This document shows, piece after piece, positions 12,101 to 22,600 of a DNA stretch of 64,000 nucleotides (its first letter is position 1; each line of letters opens with the position of its first letter). Location of the stretch: assembly GCA_914767715.1 (NCBI GenBank), contig OU612068.1, positions 23,314,001 to 23,378,000 on the forward strand, given 5' to 3'. Source of the stretch: Membranipora membranacea (Eukaryota; Bryozoa; Gymnolaemata; Cheilostomatida; Membraniporidae). The notes under the pieces were generated by a model. That model searched no databases. It was not told the DNA's origin and saw only the letters and a list, made by a program, of their open reading frames with translations. A program made the translations under genes and the position numbers.

Positions 12101-14698
12101 CTCTGAATTCAGTTAGTTCTGTTGCTGTTTTTGTTTCTGTTAGCTTAGTATTGGAGGTCTTGGATTCATAATCCTGCTGCAATCTGGGCCATGTTGGTGC
12201 CTCAACCAGTTTGAAAACTACGGTTACTTCACAGAAAGAGAAATTCTATTCGATGTAAAATAAAGAGAAGAAGGAATCATTCAAACGATATGAATTTTTG
12301 ATGGGGAGATCTATATATGTCGTGTCTCTTTATCCTATGACCTAGCTGATCAACGTCAATTACTGCAAGTTTAGTAAAAAGTACAAATAGTTGACATTCA
12401 TATGAACAAAAAGAGTTTCCACTAGTTACAAGCCACTTATGTCGTTGAGTGGAATGCTCTGGGAACCATAGGAGTCCCATTTTATTTTAGGAGATCATTC
12501 AGAGTGCCTCAATCAACTTTGATTCAATTTGATTTTAATTTGTTCTACCCTGCTACCACAAAGCTGCCAAAAAAGCGATCTGGAATTTGACGGTGGCGGA
12601 TTCATAGTAGTCTTAGGGAATGACTCTAGATTCAGGCGTATACAGATCTAACTTGATCTAGGTTGTGCCCATACCAGGAGCTTTTTTGCGTGTACCCATG
12701 ACAAATTGAATCCATAATCACCAACTGCCGGCTCATTTTAATTACCTTTGTTTGTAAAGCATCTTTTAGACAGCGCAATAATATTCAGATCATGGAAGCT
12801 CAGATTGATTTTCTCCAACACATATTATCATACAATAATAGAACATTTCATGTACCTAAGATTGATTCCAATCTACCAACGGAAATGAGCTATCACTGGT
12901 AAGAATAACAACTCATTAAGTTCTTCAATGACTGAAGTTGCTGAACTTTCACTCTCATTTCCCTTTCCTAAGGTTCCCAAGTTCTTTAACATACTTTTAG
13001 CAGATATCTCATTGACACTTGTCGATAAGTCTCATGTCCTAAGTAGGCATATTAGAGAGACAAATAAAGTATAAGAATTATATATGATATTTTTGTTTCC
13101 ATATTCTAACTAATGGTGTATACAAACACAGGATTTAGCTAAGAAAATCTACATGGCCTCTGTTCTTTTGCCACATATTTTTATGGTGAAACTCAACTTT
13201 TTTATATGATAATATATGATTGCCAAACTGATTTCCATTGGCTAACATAGTCTACCATCACTGTATCCAAGTCTTACTCAGGTAGTACTGCAGAGGTCCC
13301 GTGAATCTTTGTTACCACTTGAACCAATATCAGTTTGAACAAATTTTTCCCGCTTTTCCGTGAGTGACATAATTGCTATTCAATTTATAATGACAACAGG
13401 TACAAACTCTAAAATCACCGCAACCACATATAAAAAGGGTGTAAGACATATAGAGGTCATCGTCAATAGTTGGGGTCCTTGTGTCTTCAGGATTGAGAGA
13501 TTTCAGATAATAACAAAAACAATTAACATGATACTAGTTTCTCCCACAAAAGCTGTCAAGGTGGAAATATGGTATGACAGTGTGACAATTACACAACGGG
13601 GCGGAAACACTTTGTTGTTTTCAATGATAGAATAGAAGTGTCGTGTTATTATTGTGAGTGGTATAATTTAAGGGAAGAGTTTTCATTTTAAAGCTTAATG
13701 AAATTCCTGAAATTAAGAGTAAAAATCATTAAAGATGTTTATCCGGCCCATCAGCTTCAAAAGAAACCAAAAAAACTGAAACAGACCCTCTTGAACCTTG
13801 AATCTTTTTATTGGTGCTGCATGTACATGTATCTATTCGATGGAACGACCCCTGGTTAATTGCAGCTGTCCAAGTTTTTCGGGATTGCAATCAGCTTTTA
13901 ATTTATGCCGAGTGGTTTTGTTTTGTATTTTATCTGACAACCATCAAAAGCTGGAATCTAAATCCACAGGTGGGAATTCTGGACTACCCCAAAATAAAGC
14001 AACAAAATAATTTTGTATGTCATAGGGTGGCATGTTAGTGTTCAACAAACTACACTAGAATTAGATGGCATTGAAGAATGAAAGATACAGAGGTCGGCTT
14101 TCTAGTTTCGATGTGGTGTTGATTTATGCAATAACTGCTTTTCCAAATTAACGTTTTCAAACCGAAAATGTGTTAAAAATGAATACAACAAATAAAGCCT
14201 AATAATCAATGATGAAATAATACCAAGTACCAATACTCCCTATCTCTTTTATTTGTACTGTGTCCTATACACTGAGCTATAACAGTTCAATACATATCAG
14301 TGATTCTATCTTCTTTTTATCATGATTATGTCATTGTTATTTCCAAAGACGCTTGGTTATAGTGAATGTTTGAAGAGGAAATTGCAATCATAGTAATGCA
14401 TCCCACTTCTGCACTCTGGAACCTGCTGGAACTACAGAATACAAGCAGAGTTAACTGCTCTCTACTCTGAATGTTATGCTAGCTCACCGTATCAGTGTTC
14501 TTTAAATCAAGACTAGAGCTCAACAAACTCAGAAAACTGATACAGAGCAAGTTGAAATGCTAGAAAGACAGGACTCACTTTGTGGGTGCTGAAATTGGTA
14601 TGGCTGATATTTGCCTTCTGTCGAACTTCATTGAGCGTTTCATCTCCAAATATTGTCCGAAGATAGTAGTAAATACCTTCTAGCAGTAACCCGTACAT
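199..14698 (-). CDS. Atypical soluble guanylate cyclase (Gyc-88E-like beta), copy A, exons 1-8, 3' end outside window
   Basis: Coding exons: 14698-14579, 11992-11862, 11101-10912, 10466-10246, 9373-9253, 1806-1740, 892-721, 328-199. All junctions are GT-AG and in phase. Exons 1-4 encode the H-NOX haem domain: start [13 protein letters not shown], proximal His104 in LDNLHEYL, the Y-x-S-x-R haem-propionate motif (Tyr133, Ser135, Arg137), and Tyr143 at the distal position. Exons 5-8 encode the HNOB-associated region ([32 protein letters not shown]). The coiled-coil and cyclase exons must lie left of base 1. Family knowledge: these enzymes make cGMP from GTP in response to O2 or NO bound at haem. 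Intron 5 is unusually long (about 7.4 kb) and full of repeats. The start is the family-typical MYG at the first H-NOX residue. Copy A is more diverged from B and C than they are from each other. The family call is firm; whether the gene is functional is unknown. Confidence 0.9.
2424..2756. mobile_element. MITE with about 34-bp inverted ends and an internal CCTCC-rich repeat
   Basis: The left end reads AAGGCCACACCAAATTGATG and continues to TCTTGATCTAGAT. The right end is its near-perfect reverse complement, finishing at about 2,756. Inside are four or five diverged units of about 65 bp, each with a CCTCCAGCCTCCTCT-like core separated by AT-rich spacers. There is no coding capacity. It lies in intron 5 of cyclase copy A. 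Confidence 0.75.
3190..3670. repeat. Fold-back element, about 80-bp arms
   Basis: The left arm (about 3,193-3,270: GGTCTACTCCAAAACCTGGG continuing to GACTGCCCCCCTT) is repeated in inverse orientation at about 3,590-3,668. The roughly 320-bp interior is unrelated sequence. No ORF spans it. Confidence 0.75.
4601..4981 (-). CDS. Unrecognised 126-codon ORF inside intron 5 of copy A
   Basis: It opens [20 protein letters not shown], followed by a hydrophobic stretch (residues about 8-38) that could be a membrane segment, then a polar Ser/Asn-rich part and a Cys-containing tail ([14 protein letters not shown]). I do not recognise the family. It overlaps no known exon and is flanked by repeats. It could be a fragment of a mobile-element protein, a nested gene or a chance ORF. 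Chance is quite possible in an AT-rich intron, though the length is above the background here. Confidence 0.25.
   Translation of the reverse strand: MFISCLNRLFAALFAAPIAYSITSYHTIIIASITIYQFCQTHVSSWLTHTKSTGAVNCAEIKKLESSSNASTFGGENKLEACENDEYRPIVFMDYQPPGKADKLADCGCNEEASRCPGSCQTMVLS
5051..5660. repeat. Diverged direct repeats of about 200-260 bp
   Basis: A block beginning GATC-CTCCCAACAAAAG-TTTAGATCATTTGGAAG (near 5,051) recurs in the same orientation near 5,484. The two copies share GAAAGGCTTTCGGTTT/GGAAGGCTTTCGGTTT and CCTAAGCTT landmarks. A further shared piece (CACAAGCGAACATAGTG type) lies near 5,430. There is no coding content. Confidence 0.6.
6332..6882. repeat. Large fold-back element, about 250-bp near-identical arms
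   Basis: The left arm begins near TAGCCCTGTTTACACGGCC. The right arm is its reverse complement, ending GGCCGTGTGAACAGGGCTA. Identity is high over about 250 bp, with a short centre (about 6,575-6,640) that is itself partly palindromic around GACCATGATCGAGGTCAAGG. There is no ORF. High arm identity suggests recent insertion or ongoing arm conversion. Confidence 0.85.
8368..8655 (+). CDS. Unrecognised 95-codon ORF inside intron 5 of copy A
   Basis: It reads on the plus strand, opposite to the host gene. Its composition is protein-like ([20 protein letters not shown], later [11 protein letters not shown] and [13 protein letters not shown]), rich in Phe, His and Asp and without low complexity. 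No family is recognised and no splice-linked neighbour exon is obvious. It may be a decayed coding fragment of a mobile element or a chance ORF. Confidence 0.22.
   Translation: MHFSFQTEVADYGIMSMVPIDDSTDKVVHLTEYLFENNFHHLKLAGPVFLLSKLWPKRPFKPKDFHSMKLVTFQYDIGFDWHNLLVTKDDYNVEN
10110..10234. repeat. Short MITE-like inverted repeat in intron 4 of copy A
   Basis: TAGATCAAGTTTGATCCAAT at about 10,113 is mirrored by an imperfect complement ending near 10,232 (AATTGGATCATACTTGATTT). The interior is about 80 bp and GC-richer than its surroundings. It sits beside the exon 4 donor. Confidence 0.55.
11993..14578 (-). other. Intron 1 of cyclase copy A, no further gene seen
   Basis: This 2.6-kb stretch lies between exon 2 (ends 11992) and exon 1 (starts 14579). 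It is AT-rich with only short ORFs, the largest being 91 codons on the plus strand at 13,360-13,635, which I do not recognise and would not call a gene. Confidence 0.55.
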
Positions 14699-16169
14699 TT
14701 CTACTTTGAGTGTAGCCTAAATATCCCGCAAGAAGGGCATTCAGTAGAAGGGATGTTTATTGAGCGACTGTCTGAAATAAATTAGTTCTGAATTAATCGA
14801 AAAATTCAGTTAGAAACAAAAAGAACATTCAGAATTCCATTAGTTTTATCCTATCATCTCCAGTATTGAGCTAGAAAATGCAATTCTAACATTATTTATA
14901 TTCTCTTACCTTCTTTTTTTATATGAAGCTCGTTTCTGTTCAGTGTATTATCAACGCTGTGCTGTAGTTGTCAACAATAATGATAAGTGAATATTAGCAG
15001 CACAGGTCTGGCAACACGCTGTCAATCTCACACCTCTCAATCTTCATCTGATATTCACAGTGGTACACTCAACAATGTTAGGTGTGATAACACAAGGGGT
15101 CTCCAAGGTGACAGAGGCAGTGTTAAATTTTAATGAGGCAGCACACTAGAGATCTCATTGTCGTCTCGCGAGGCTGTTTAAAGCGGCAAGTTGGGGCTTA
15201 GCAGAGGATGTTTGTTTGCGTAAAGCAATAATTTTAAAACACAACAAAATAAACAAAATTAAAAATTGGGCTGAAAAGGATTTGGCTCTTTTAGTTTAAT
15301 CATGTAGATGAGCTCATTTTATTTTATCCACAAGGTTTTCTCGCCATGATGGTATTACGAGAAGTAAGTGTTGTAGCCACACATACACTAAGGTATCTCA
15401 ATTGAATGATTAAAGGAAACAAACAGACAGATGCTAATAGGTACTTTTTGTGAATAGGGCGAATTACCAATTTGAAAATTTCAACACAAAAATTATACAC
15501 TGTTTCGCAGTTGTGCTTCTCTTATACAAATCTAGACATGTCAATATTGGAGTCGAGTCAATTATACCACTACTAGTTCCATCCAAAAGCCATCTTCAGC
15601 CAGGATTTTTCATGACAATTTTGAGCGTTTTAATGAAGCAAAGACTTAAAACTTTTTCCTGAAGAAATAGTGAGTATTATATAATACCAAAATGTTATAT
15701 TTATAAAAATAGCACAAGGGTTTGCAACCAATCAGTTCCAATTCCTTGATGCAACTCATATTACTAGCAAACTGAAGTATCCTATTTCGGGAACTTATCA
15801 ACTTGGGGTGTAACAAACATTGACAAACACCACTGTTTTCAAACTGGACAAGAGCAATTGCAAACAATTAACTCTACAATCGGCCATATTTTCATTGGTA
15901 GTGCCTCCCCCCTCCCCCAGCGCTAGCCCTTTCATACATCACTATGAGAGGTCCTTGGTTTGAATTTCACCTCACTGATTACTGTGCTTGGTGGTGTCTA
16001 TGGTGCCCCGAACTTTTACCTTTAAACTGAGGGGCACATGGCACAGGGATTGCAGCCTAACACTCGAACCACTCTGTCTTGGGGGTCATAACTCAATGAA
16101 TTTCCACATAGATAAAACCTGACCTTGTCAGAAAGCTATGGCTAAGTTAAACTTTTTGTGCACGCTTTA
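14699..16169. other. Intergenic region between cyclase copies A and B
   Basis: It holds the 5' flank of copy A, with a possible acceptor (GATATTTAG) just upstream of its ATG implying a 5' untranslated exon. A tRNA-like or SINE-like remnant near 15,910-16,090 contains GGTTTGAATTTC, similar to a B box. No protein gene is recognised. Confidence 0.5.
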
Positions 16170-16697
16170 ACCTGATATTTTGCCACCTATTCTGGTCTAA
16201 ACCAACTCCTCCATCCTTTTTTATGACTGAATCTTGGTTTATTGGAAAATAGCACATTGACATGAAAATAAAACACCAACCATTTATAATATCTGAACAA
16301 CACTGAAAAAGTTATTTTGGTGTGACATAAATATAGATAATACCATTATAATTGCTTTACTGCAAGGGATTTTGTGTATTGTCGTTGTTTTCCTACTGTG
16401 CTCTGTCCGGATTTCCGATTTCCAGCAATCAATAATATACAATTTTTTCACTGGAGTGATTCAAAAACTGTTATTACATACCGTGATTACAACTAGTACT
16501 TAAAAATTCAGGGATGATTATAAAAAAAATACAGGGATGATTATAAACTGTCACCACCTTGACAGAGATACTTAATAAGTCTGTAGCGCTTCTTCTCAAT
16601 AAAAAAGAATAGTTGATATTCATTTTCTATTTTTAATTTATCTCCAGGAACTCTAGATTTACTTTTCATGAAGATAGCCTTCAGATAGTTCTCAATT

Positions 16698-19600
16698 TTA
16701 TTCCGTACTATGTATCCAGTAGGTCTTCATCTCTTCTTTACCCTGAGAATGGGAGAAAAAAATGTCTTAACATATTGACACATTCTCATAACATTTTGTG
16801 GGATGTTAGAAACTAGGGACTCATTCAACCACTGCTCAATCTCATAGAGATATTTACCCAAACTAACAATTCACTTGCTACATTGAAAAGAACCTTACTG
16901 GACCGAGTATGCAGCTTACCACAGATTCCCTCTCCTCAAACTTATACTGAGGATAATCTACCATACAATCTCTCGTCGTCTCACTGCTATGCACCTTCAT
17001 TGGCTACAACACAACGTAAATGCTTTGTAAAGCCGAGGACACCATCCTTAAGATGCCCAGATACTTATTCTATTTGTCCCCAAATAGAATAAGTATCTGG
17101 GCATCTTAAGTAGCATCATCAGTAGCAATGGTGTCACTATATTTCATCACCTGTGTTTTTTTGGTTTTTCTGCAAGTTTGTTATTTTGCAGCTTTGTGAA
17201 AAATAACCAAATAGGTGAATTTGTAATGAAAGTGACAGCCCTACTAGGCCATTTTCGGTATGGTTTTAAAGATCTCAGGCTGAAAATGAAATTAAACAAC
17301 CTGTGAACCTTATTTCAGTAAAACTGCTGCAACGTCTGAAAATTGGGATCATGGTGGGTCATAGTGATTTATTGCCTCCCCCTGACCACTATGATTCACT
17401 ATGATCCTTGCAAAAATAATTGAGAAATCTAATTTTCATTTTTTGTTATTTTTATTTGCCCTATGAACTCACAATATTTGACTTACTGGGGTAATATATC
17501 CACTTTTCTAATAAGACTGACCCTATTGTGTGGCTCTGAAATGTTTGTAGGTCCTTTCAACTGGAGGGATGATAGCAAGGAGTAACAGGGTTCGCTGTTA
17601 CTCCTTGATGATAGCCATGCAGAGATTCAAAGAGAAACAGACAACTGGAAACCAATGGTTCAGGGGTTTGACCCAGTTTAAGGGAAAAAGGAATGTTTCC
17701 GGAAAACTATCCCCAATGGTACACAAAAATTCAGTTCACCTGTCCTGTAGACTCCATTCTGCTGGCTATGTTTACTGCGTCCCCAAATAGACAGTATCTG
17801 GGCATCTTAAGTCCAACCACACCAGCCACCACAGTACCGCTATGAATACCTAGAACATTCCATAGTGTCAAGGATGAATATTTGGCATCCCAGGCCAGGT
17901 GCTACTCGCAAAGTACAGATAGCATCATCACACAAATTATTACTGAGCCTGAAGCCATACACAGACAATCAATAATTCCGGAAACGAAAATAAGTGCAGT
18001 TTAATGATTTTTATCAGTTGGAAAAGCACCGCACCGATTACCACCTAGAAGTAGTTTTCGTACCTATTCTCAGTCTAAGATGACCTTTTCCTGTTCTATC
18101 AGATGGGTCCTTGAGGGATTTCAGACCTCTTAGCATTGAGAACGCCATCTCAGTGATGAGCAGAGCGTGTTGACTGGTTTTTGCCGGTACACCTCCTACT
18201 ATCATATACGCATCTCCTATTGTTTCAACCTGGAAATTTACAGACCGCTCATGAATCGCATTCTTCTTATAACATAACATAAATCAATAGATGAATGTGT
18301 TATAACAACTTTGGGATAGTGACAGGAGTCAAGGTCAAATTGATAGGTATCTCATATTAAGCCTTACACATCTGGTGGTCGAATTTAATAAATCTTAAGA
18401 TTGAAGATAGTAGTTCATGATATATTTTGCTTTTCAACTTTAATCTAACCCTCTACTTAGTCTGTTCCATGTCCAATCGGCACATCGCCAAATACACATT
18501 CAGATGGCAATGCAATGGCAATGCAATGGCAATGCAGTGACAATGCAGTGACAATACAGAAGTATTGTCAATGCAATGCCAATACTTCTGGCGATGCAGT
18601 AATGTTCTGATAATCAAGGGAAAGGAGATTTGGAGGCGGCAGCGTCACAGATTTTATGGTTATGGTGAGATGGGCTTAAACAGAATTCCTGAAAAACAGC
18701 TGACAACAAACATGAAGTTAGTTGTACGAATAACAATATGGCCAGTTAAAACATTCCCACTATCACATTCTTGAGTCTCCAGGATAGTCTGGCCACACTC
18801 TCCTTAGTTTATAAGTACCTTGTACAGCTGATGTTTTTCTATGAGAGTATCAAACGATGTGTACATAGCATTCAGCATACTGACTACCTGCATAGGGGAG
18901 ATGGCTGAACAAATGCTGGTGAATCCGACGACGTCACTGAATAATATGGTACAGATATCAAAGATCTGAAACAGATAAAAATAAACATTACTAAAAACGA
19001 GCATTTTGAGAGACACTGCTAGGCAGACAGTAGCCACATCACAGTTCATTTAAACTAGCAAAGAACAAGAAATTGGCCTGAAATTTCCAGTCTCTTATCT
19101 CTTGTTTCCCTACCATTAGATGAATCTAAATGGAATGCAATGCAGCATTGAACTAAACTGGTAATGGTGTTCAAATAATATTTTGCATCGTTACATTGTA
19201 ACACATCCGCGGTTCTCAGATCACACATCGGCGTCAGGTCAGGTTATAAACTGCTTCATTTCTCAATCAAAAGACAGAAAGGGAATATGTTTTCACGGGT
19301 AAATTTGTCTTGATAAAAAAGTTCAAGCAAATATTTACCTATAAATCAATCAAAATAAAAGGAGTTTAAGATGGTCAGAACCTAGTATTGTGGCAGCTTT
19401 GTAAAGTTTGAACGTATATTAATAACCTCGCATGTGTTGATCGTCGGCTCACCAGATCTCAGTCTATCAGCTACAGTTCTAGGAATCATCTCAAATAATA
19501 ACTGGTCAGATCTCCTCATCTCAGAATCAAGCCTCTTCAAATTTTCCTCAAGCCTCTTACTCTTCATTTGTTCCTAGATCAATATAATACACAAGTATTT

Positions 19601-22600
19601 CTTCATGAATACATTAGTAGATATTGTTAACCCTCAAAGGGGAACTTGAGGGGGGGCAGTGTCTGGGGGGCTCAGACTAACCCTCTAGCAGGGTTTAGGA
19701 GTAGGAGTGACTCAGTTGATTAGAGCGCCGCTCCTTTAACATGTTAAGGGGCAACCAGGGTTTCAAACAAGTTCTCATTGAGTGATAGCAGATTGCACCT
19801 TATGCATAGGGAAAAAGACCAATTCTAAATTGGATGATTATTCAGTGAGAATTCTTCTTAAACATTTAATCCATCAGGAGCTAAACAGCTGCCTCAAATA
19901 AACTATTATGGAGCGCCACAGAGCAGTTTCCTGTTCCTGCTATATTTAGCCCGTGCTCTATCATTATTACAGTAATGCCTTCGAACCTCCCCTAAACTGA
20001 AGTATAACTCAGCTAAGAGTCAGCAACTACTTTGAGCTTTGCATTGCGTCATGCACAAAGCTGATGCTGCATAGCACATTCTTTACTTCCCATTTAGGCA
20101 TTGCTGCGAAACCCTGGTTGCCCTTTAAAGGTCGTGGGTTCGAATCCCACTGCAGTCCATTGACTACTAGGGTTTGGTTTGCCCCCAGGTGTGCTCCAAC
20201 CTGCCTGCAAACAGAGAGCATGCTGATGCACATATTGCGGCCTCGCCACTAAGGCAACAATATTTCGCCGCCCATGCTTCGGGATGTGGCGTGTGATAAG
20301 ACACATGATTTTAATCAACCTTATTGTTTATCCTTCACAGGTGAGTTACCACATTACCTAATAAGAACAACTGAAGACAGATTGAAAGCCATATTTTGCG
20401 AAAGTGTTCAGTTTCTCGTTCTAGCAAACCAGCCCTCAACCAAAGTCCATTAGAGTTCACGTCTTGAAAGCGTTTTCCACCAACCTGGTCGAGAAGAAGT
20501 TTAAGTTCAGCAGATTGCTGAGATCCAGCTAAGACAAGCTCTCTACTAGAATCATGTATACTCAGATCATTTATATATAAACCAAGTCTGAACATGTGAT
20601 TCAGGTCCTCCATCCTACAATTATTTTTATCGTAATTTTAATGGATTCTTTAGTTTAAAATGTGATGAGATTTCTGTGATATTCATATTGAGAAAGTTAA
20701 ACCGGATATGATTTGATAAGCAATGAGAAAGTTAATGGTTGCCAATCGTTATTGTTGCGATTGCATCAATGTCCAGTTTCACAACTAAAAGGTTAACTGA
20801 GACATTTAATATTATATATCATGATAAGGCCTATGGTATTTTGGGCACTCACACTGGTGTACCAAGAAATAGCAGAGCATCCCATTCAGGCATATATATT
20901 ATCTGTCCCTTGAGCGTTAGAGTTCTCTTGTTGGCAGATGCGTAGGTATCTGAGATTGTACTGGTGCGATCACCAATACTGCTAGCAGACTCATCCTCAA
21001 AATCATCCTCTGAGAATAAATAACCATAATACAATCCATTGAGACATTGAAATGTGGCCATTGGAAGAAATTAGTAGCATCTGTGCTATAATCACATGGT
21101 ATTGAATCATGGTAGTTCCAGGAAGACATTGGCCATTTTAACTTTGAGGGCTGTTTGAAAAAATCATAGGTGGTTGTAAAATGGATGTCATGCAATAAGG
21201 AGCTCCAGTTTCTGATGAAATAGAAAGCTTGATTTTTTATATCATGCTTGCTGTGAGAATTTTGATCATGGTTTTTTCTAAGATCTATTGGGTGCAGAGA
21301 TACAGTAGATTTATTACGTGAAGTTTAAGGCTACCATGACTAGATGGTGCAATACTAGGCAAATCCCTTTGCAAGTTTTAAATATTAGACAAAAAGCGGG
21401 AAAAGTTATTATCATATCTATTACTAGGCTTACCTTCAGATCGATGCTCTATTGCATCCACAGATTCAATCTCAAAAACGTTGTTTGTATGCATCAGAAT
21501 CTTAGAAAGAAAGTGATACGCGATATTTTTTTAATTACAAAGGCTTATGATATGGCATATGAAGGTATTCCCAGGACAGAAAATCAGCAACTTGAATTCT
21601 ATTAATTCAGGTCATGTGGTCTCTAGAGTGAACGTCAGATTGCTCACCAGTAGAGAGAAATAAGCAAGCAAGAAAATATAGAAAATTAAGTTTTTAAATC
21701 TCATCTGAAGTTTTAGTGTCAATGACGAGGTACGTACAGTGTCCCAGACGAAATCTATCATTGGTCTCAGCATATAGAATAAGTCATCAACCTGAGCACC
21801 AACCAGATGTGGTAAAACTGAGGACAGAGCTTCACCTATTGCTACAATCTGCAGCTCCCTGCAACAAATCATAGCAGTGTGATGCTATAAGTTTATGAAC
21901 AGTCCTTAAATTTTTTTAAATTTCAATTGCAAGCATGAAAAGTTTATACACAAAAATGGAGGGTTTGAAAATCACTAAACGAAAAAAAATCAAGAAAATC
22001 AGTCCGTTAGTTCTCAAGTTACTATCCCAGACGAGCTATGACCTTAACAGAATTTTTTCCACCTCGACAATCCGTAACAATTGTCAACAACAAAACTGAG
22101 GCATTATCAAAGGGATGTGTAGACATCAACGTACCGACTGATGACCATGTAAAATGGAAAAAGACCAAAGAACTGGTCCGAGGTGATAGGCAGGTTGGCG
22201 TCATCAGTGAAAATCTCAGGTTGATATGTCTGGAATGCTTCGGTATTGTCAAAGTAAAGCTTTAGCTTAACATGGGAATAACCGTGTGAAGTATCAGCTT
22301 GCAGAAGCTCCACTTTGATATCAGTGTTATAAAACTCCTTTCCAACTTGTCTGACCTGCAATACAAAATATGTCATAAAAGTACATGCTGAATAATGATA
22401 TACGGAATCAGAATCAGGTTTTTTGGTATCGCTCTAGAGTTCTCAGTCTAATATAGGATACTGCTCTAGTTTCATACACAGCCTGTGGTCCAGTTTCCAC
22501 TGATCTTCACTCAAAGTTGGGATAAGAAAGTACTAAAAAGGTATTCTTTCAACCATAGTGTATTTAAAATAGTACCTTTTAGTAACTTCTCATCCCAACA

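Noticed and set aside
13360-13635. 91-codon plus-strand ORF in intron 1 of cyclase copy A
   Set aside because: No recognisable family, no supporting splice context, and a length within what AT-rich introns give by chance.
20027-20318. Overlapping ORFs with peptides such as WDSNPRP and VGFEPTTF
   Set aside because: These are the well-known artefact of translating a tRNA B box (GGTTCGAATCCC and its complement). They mark a SINE, not a protein gene.
22022-22265. ORFs on both strands around 22.0-22.3 kb and 31.4-31.7 kb
   Set aside because: They are antisense or out-of-frame shadows of cyclase exon 4 in copies B and C. Their similarity to each other reflects the gene duplication.
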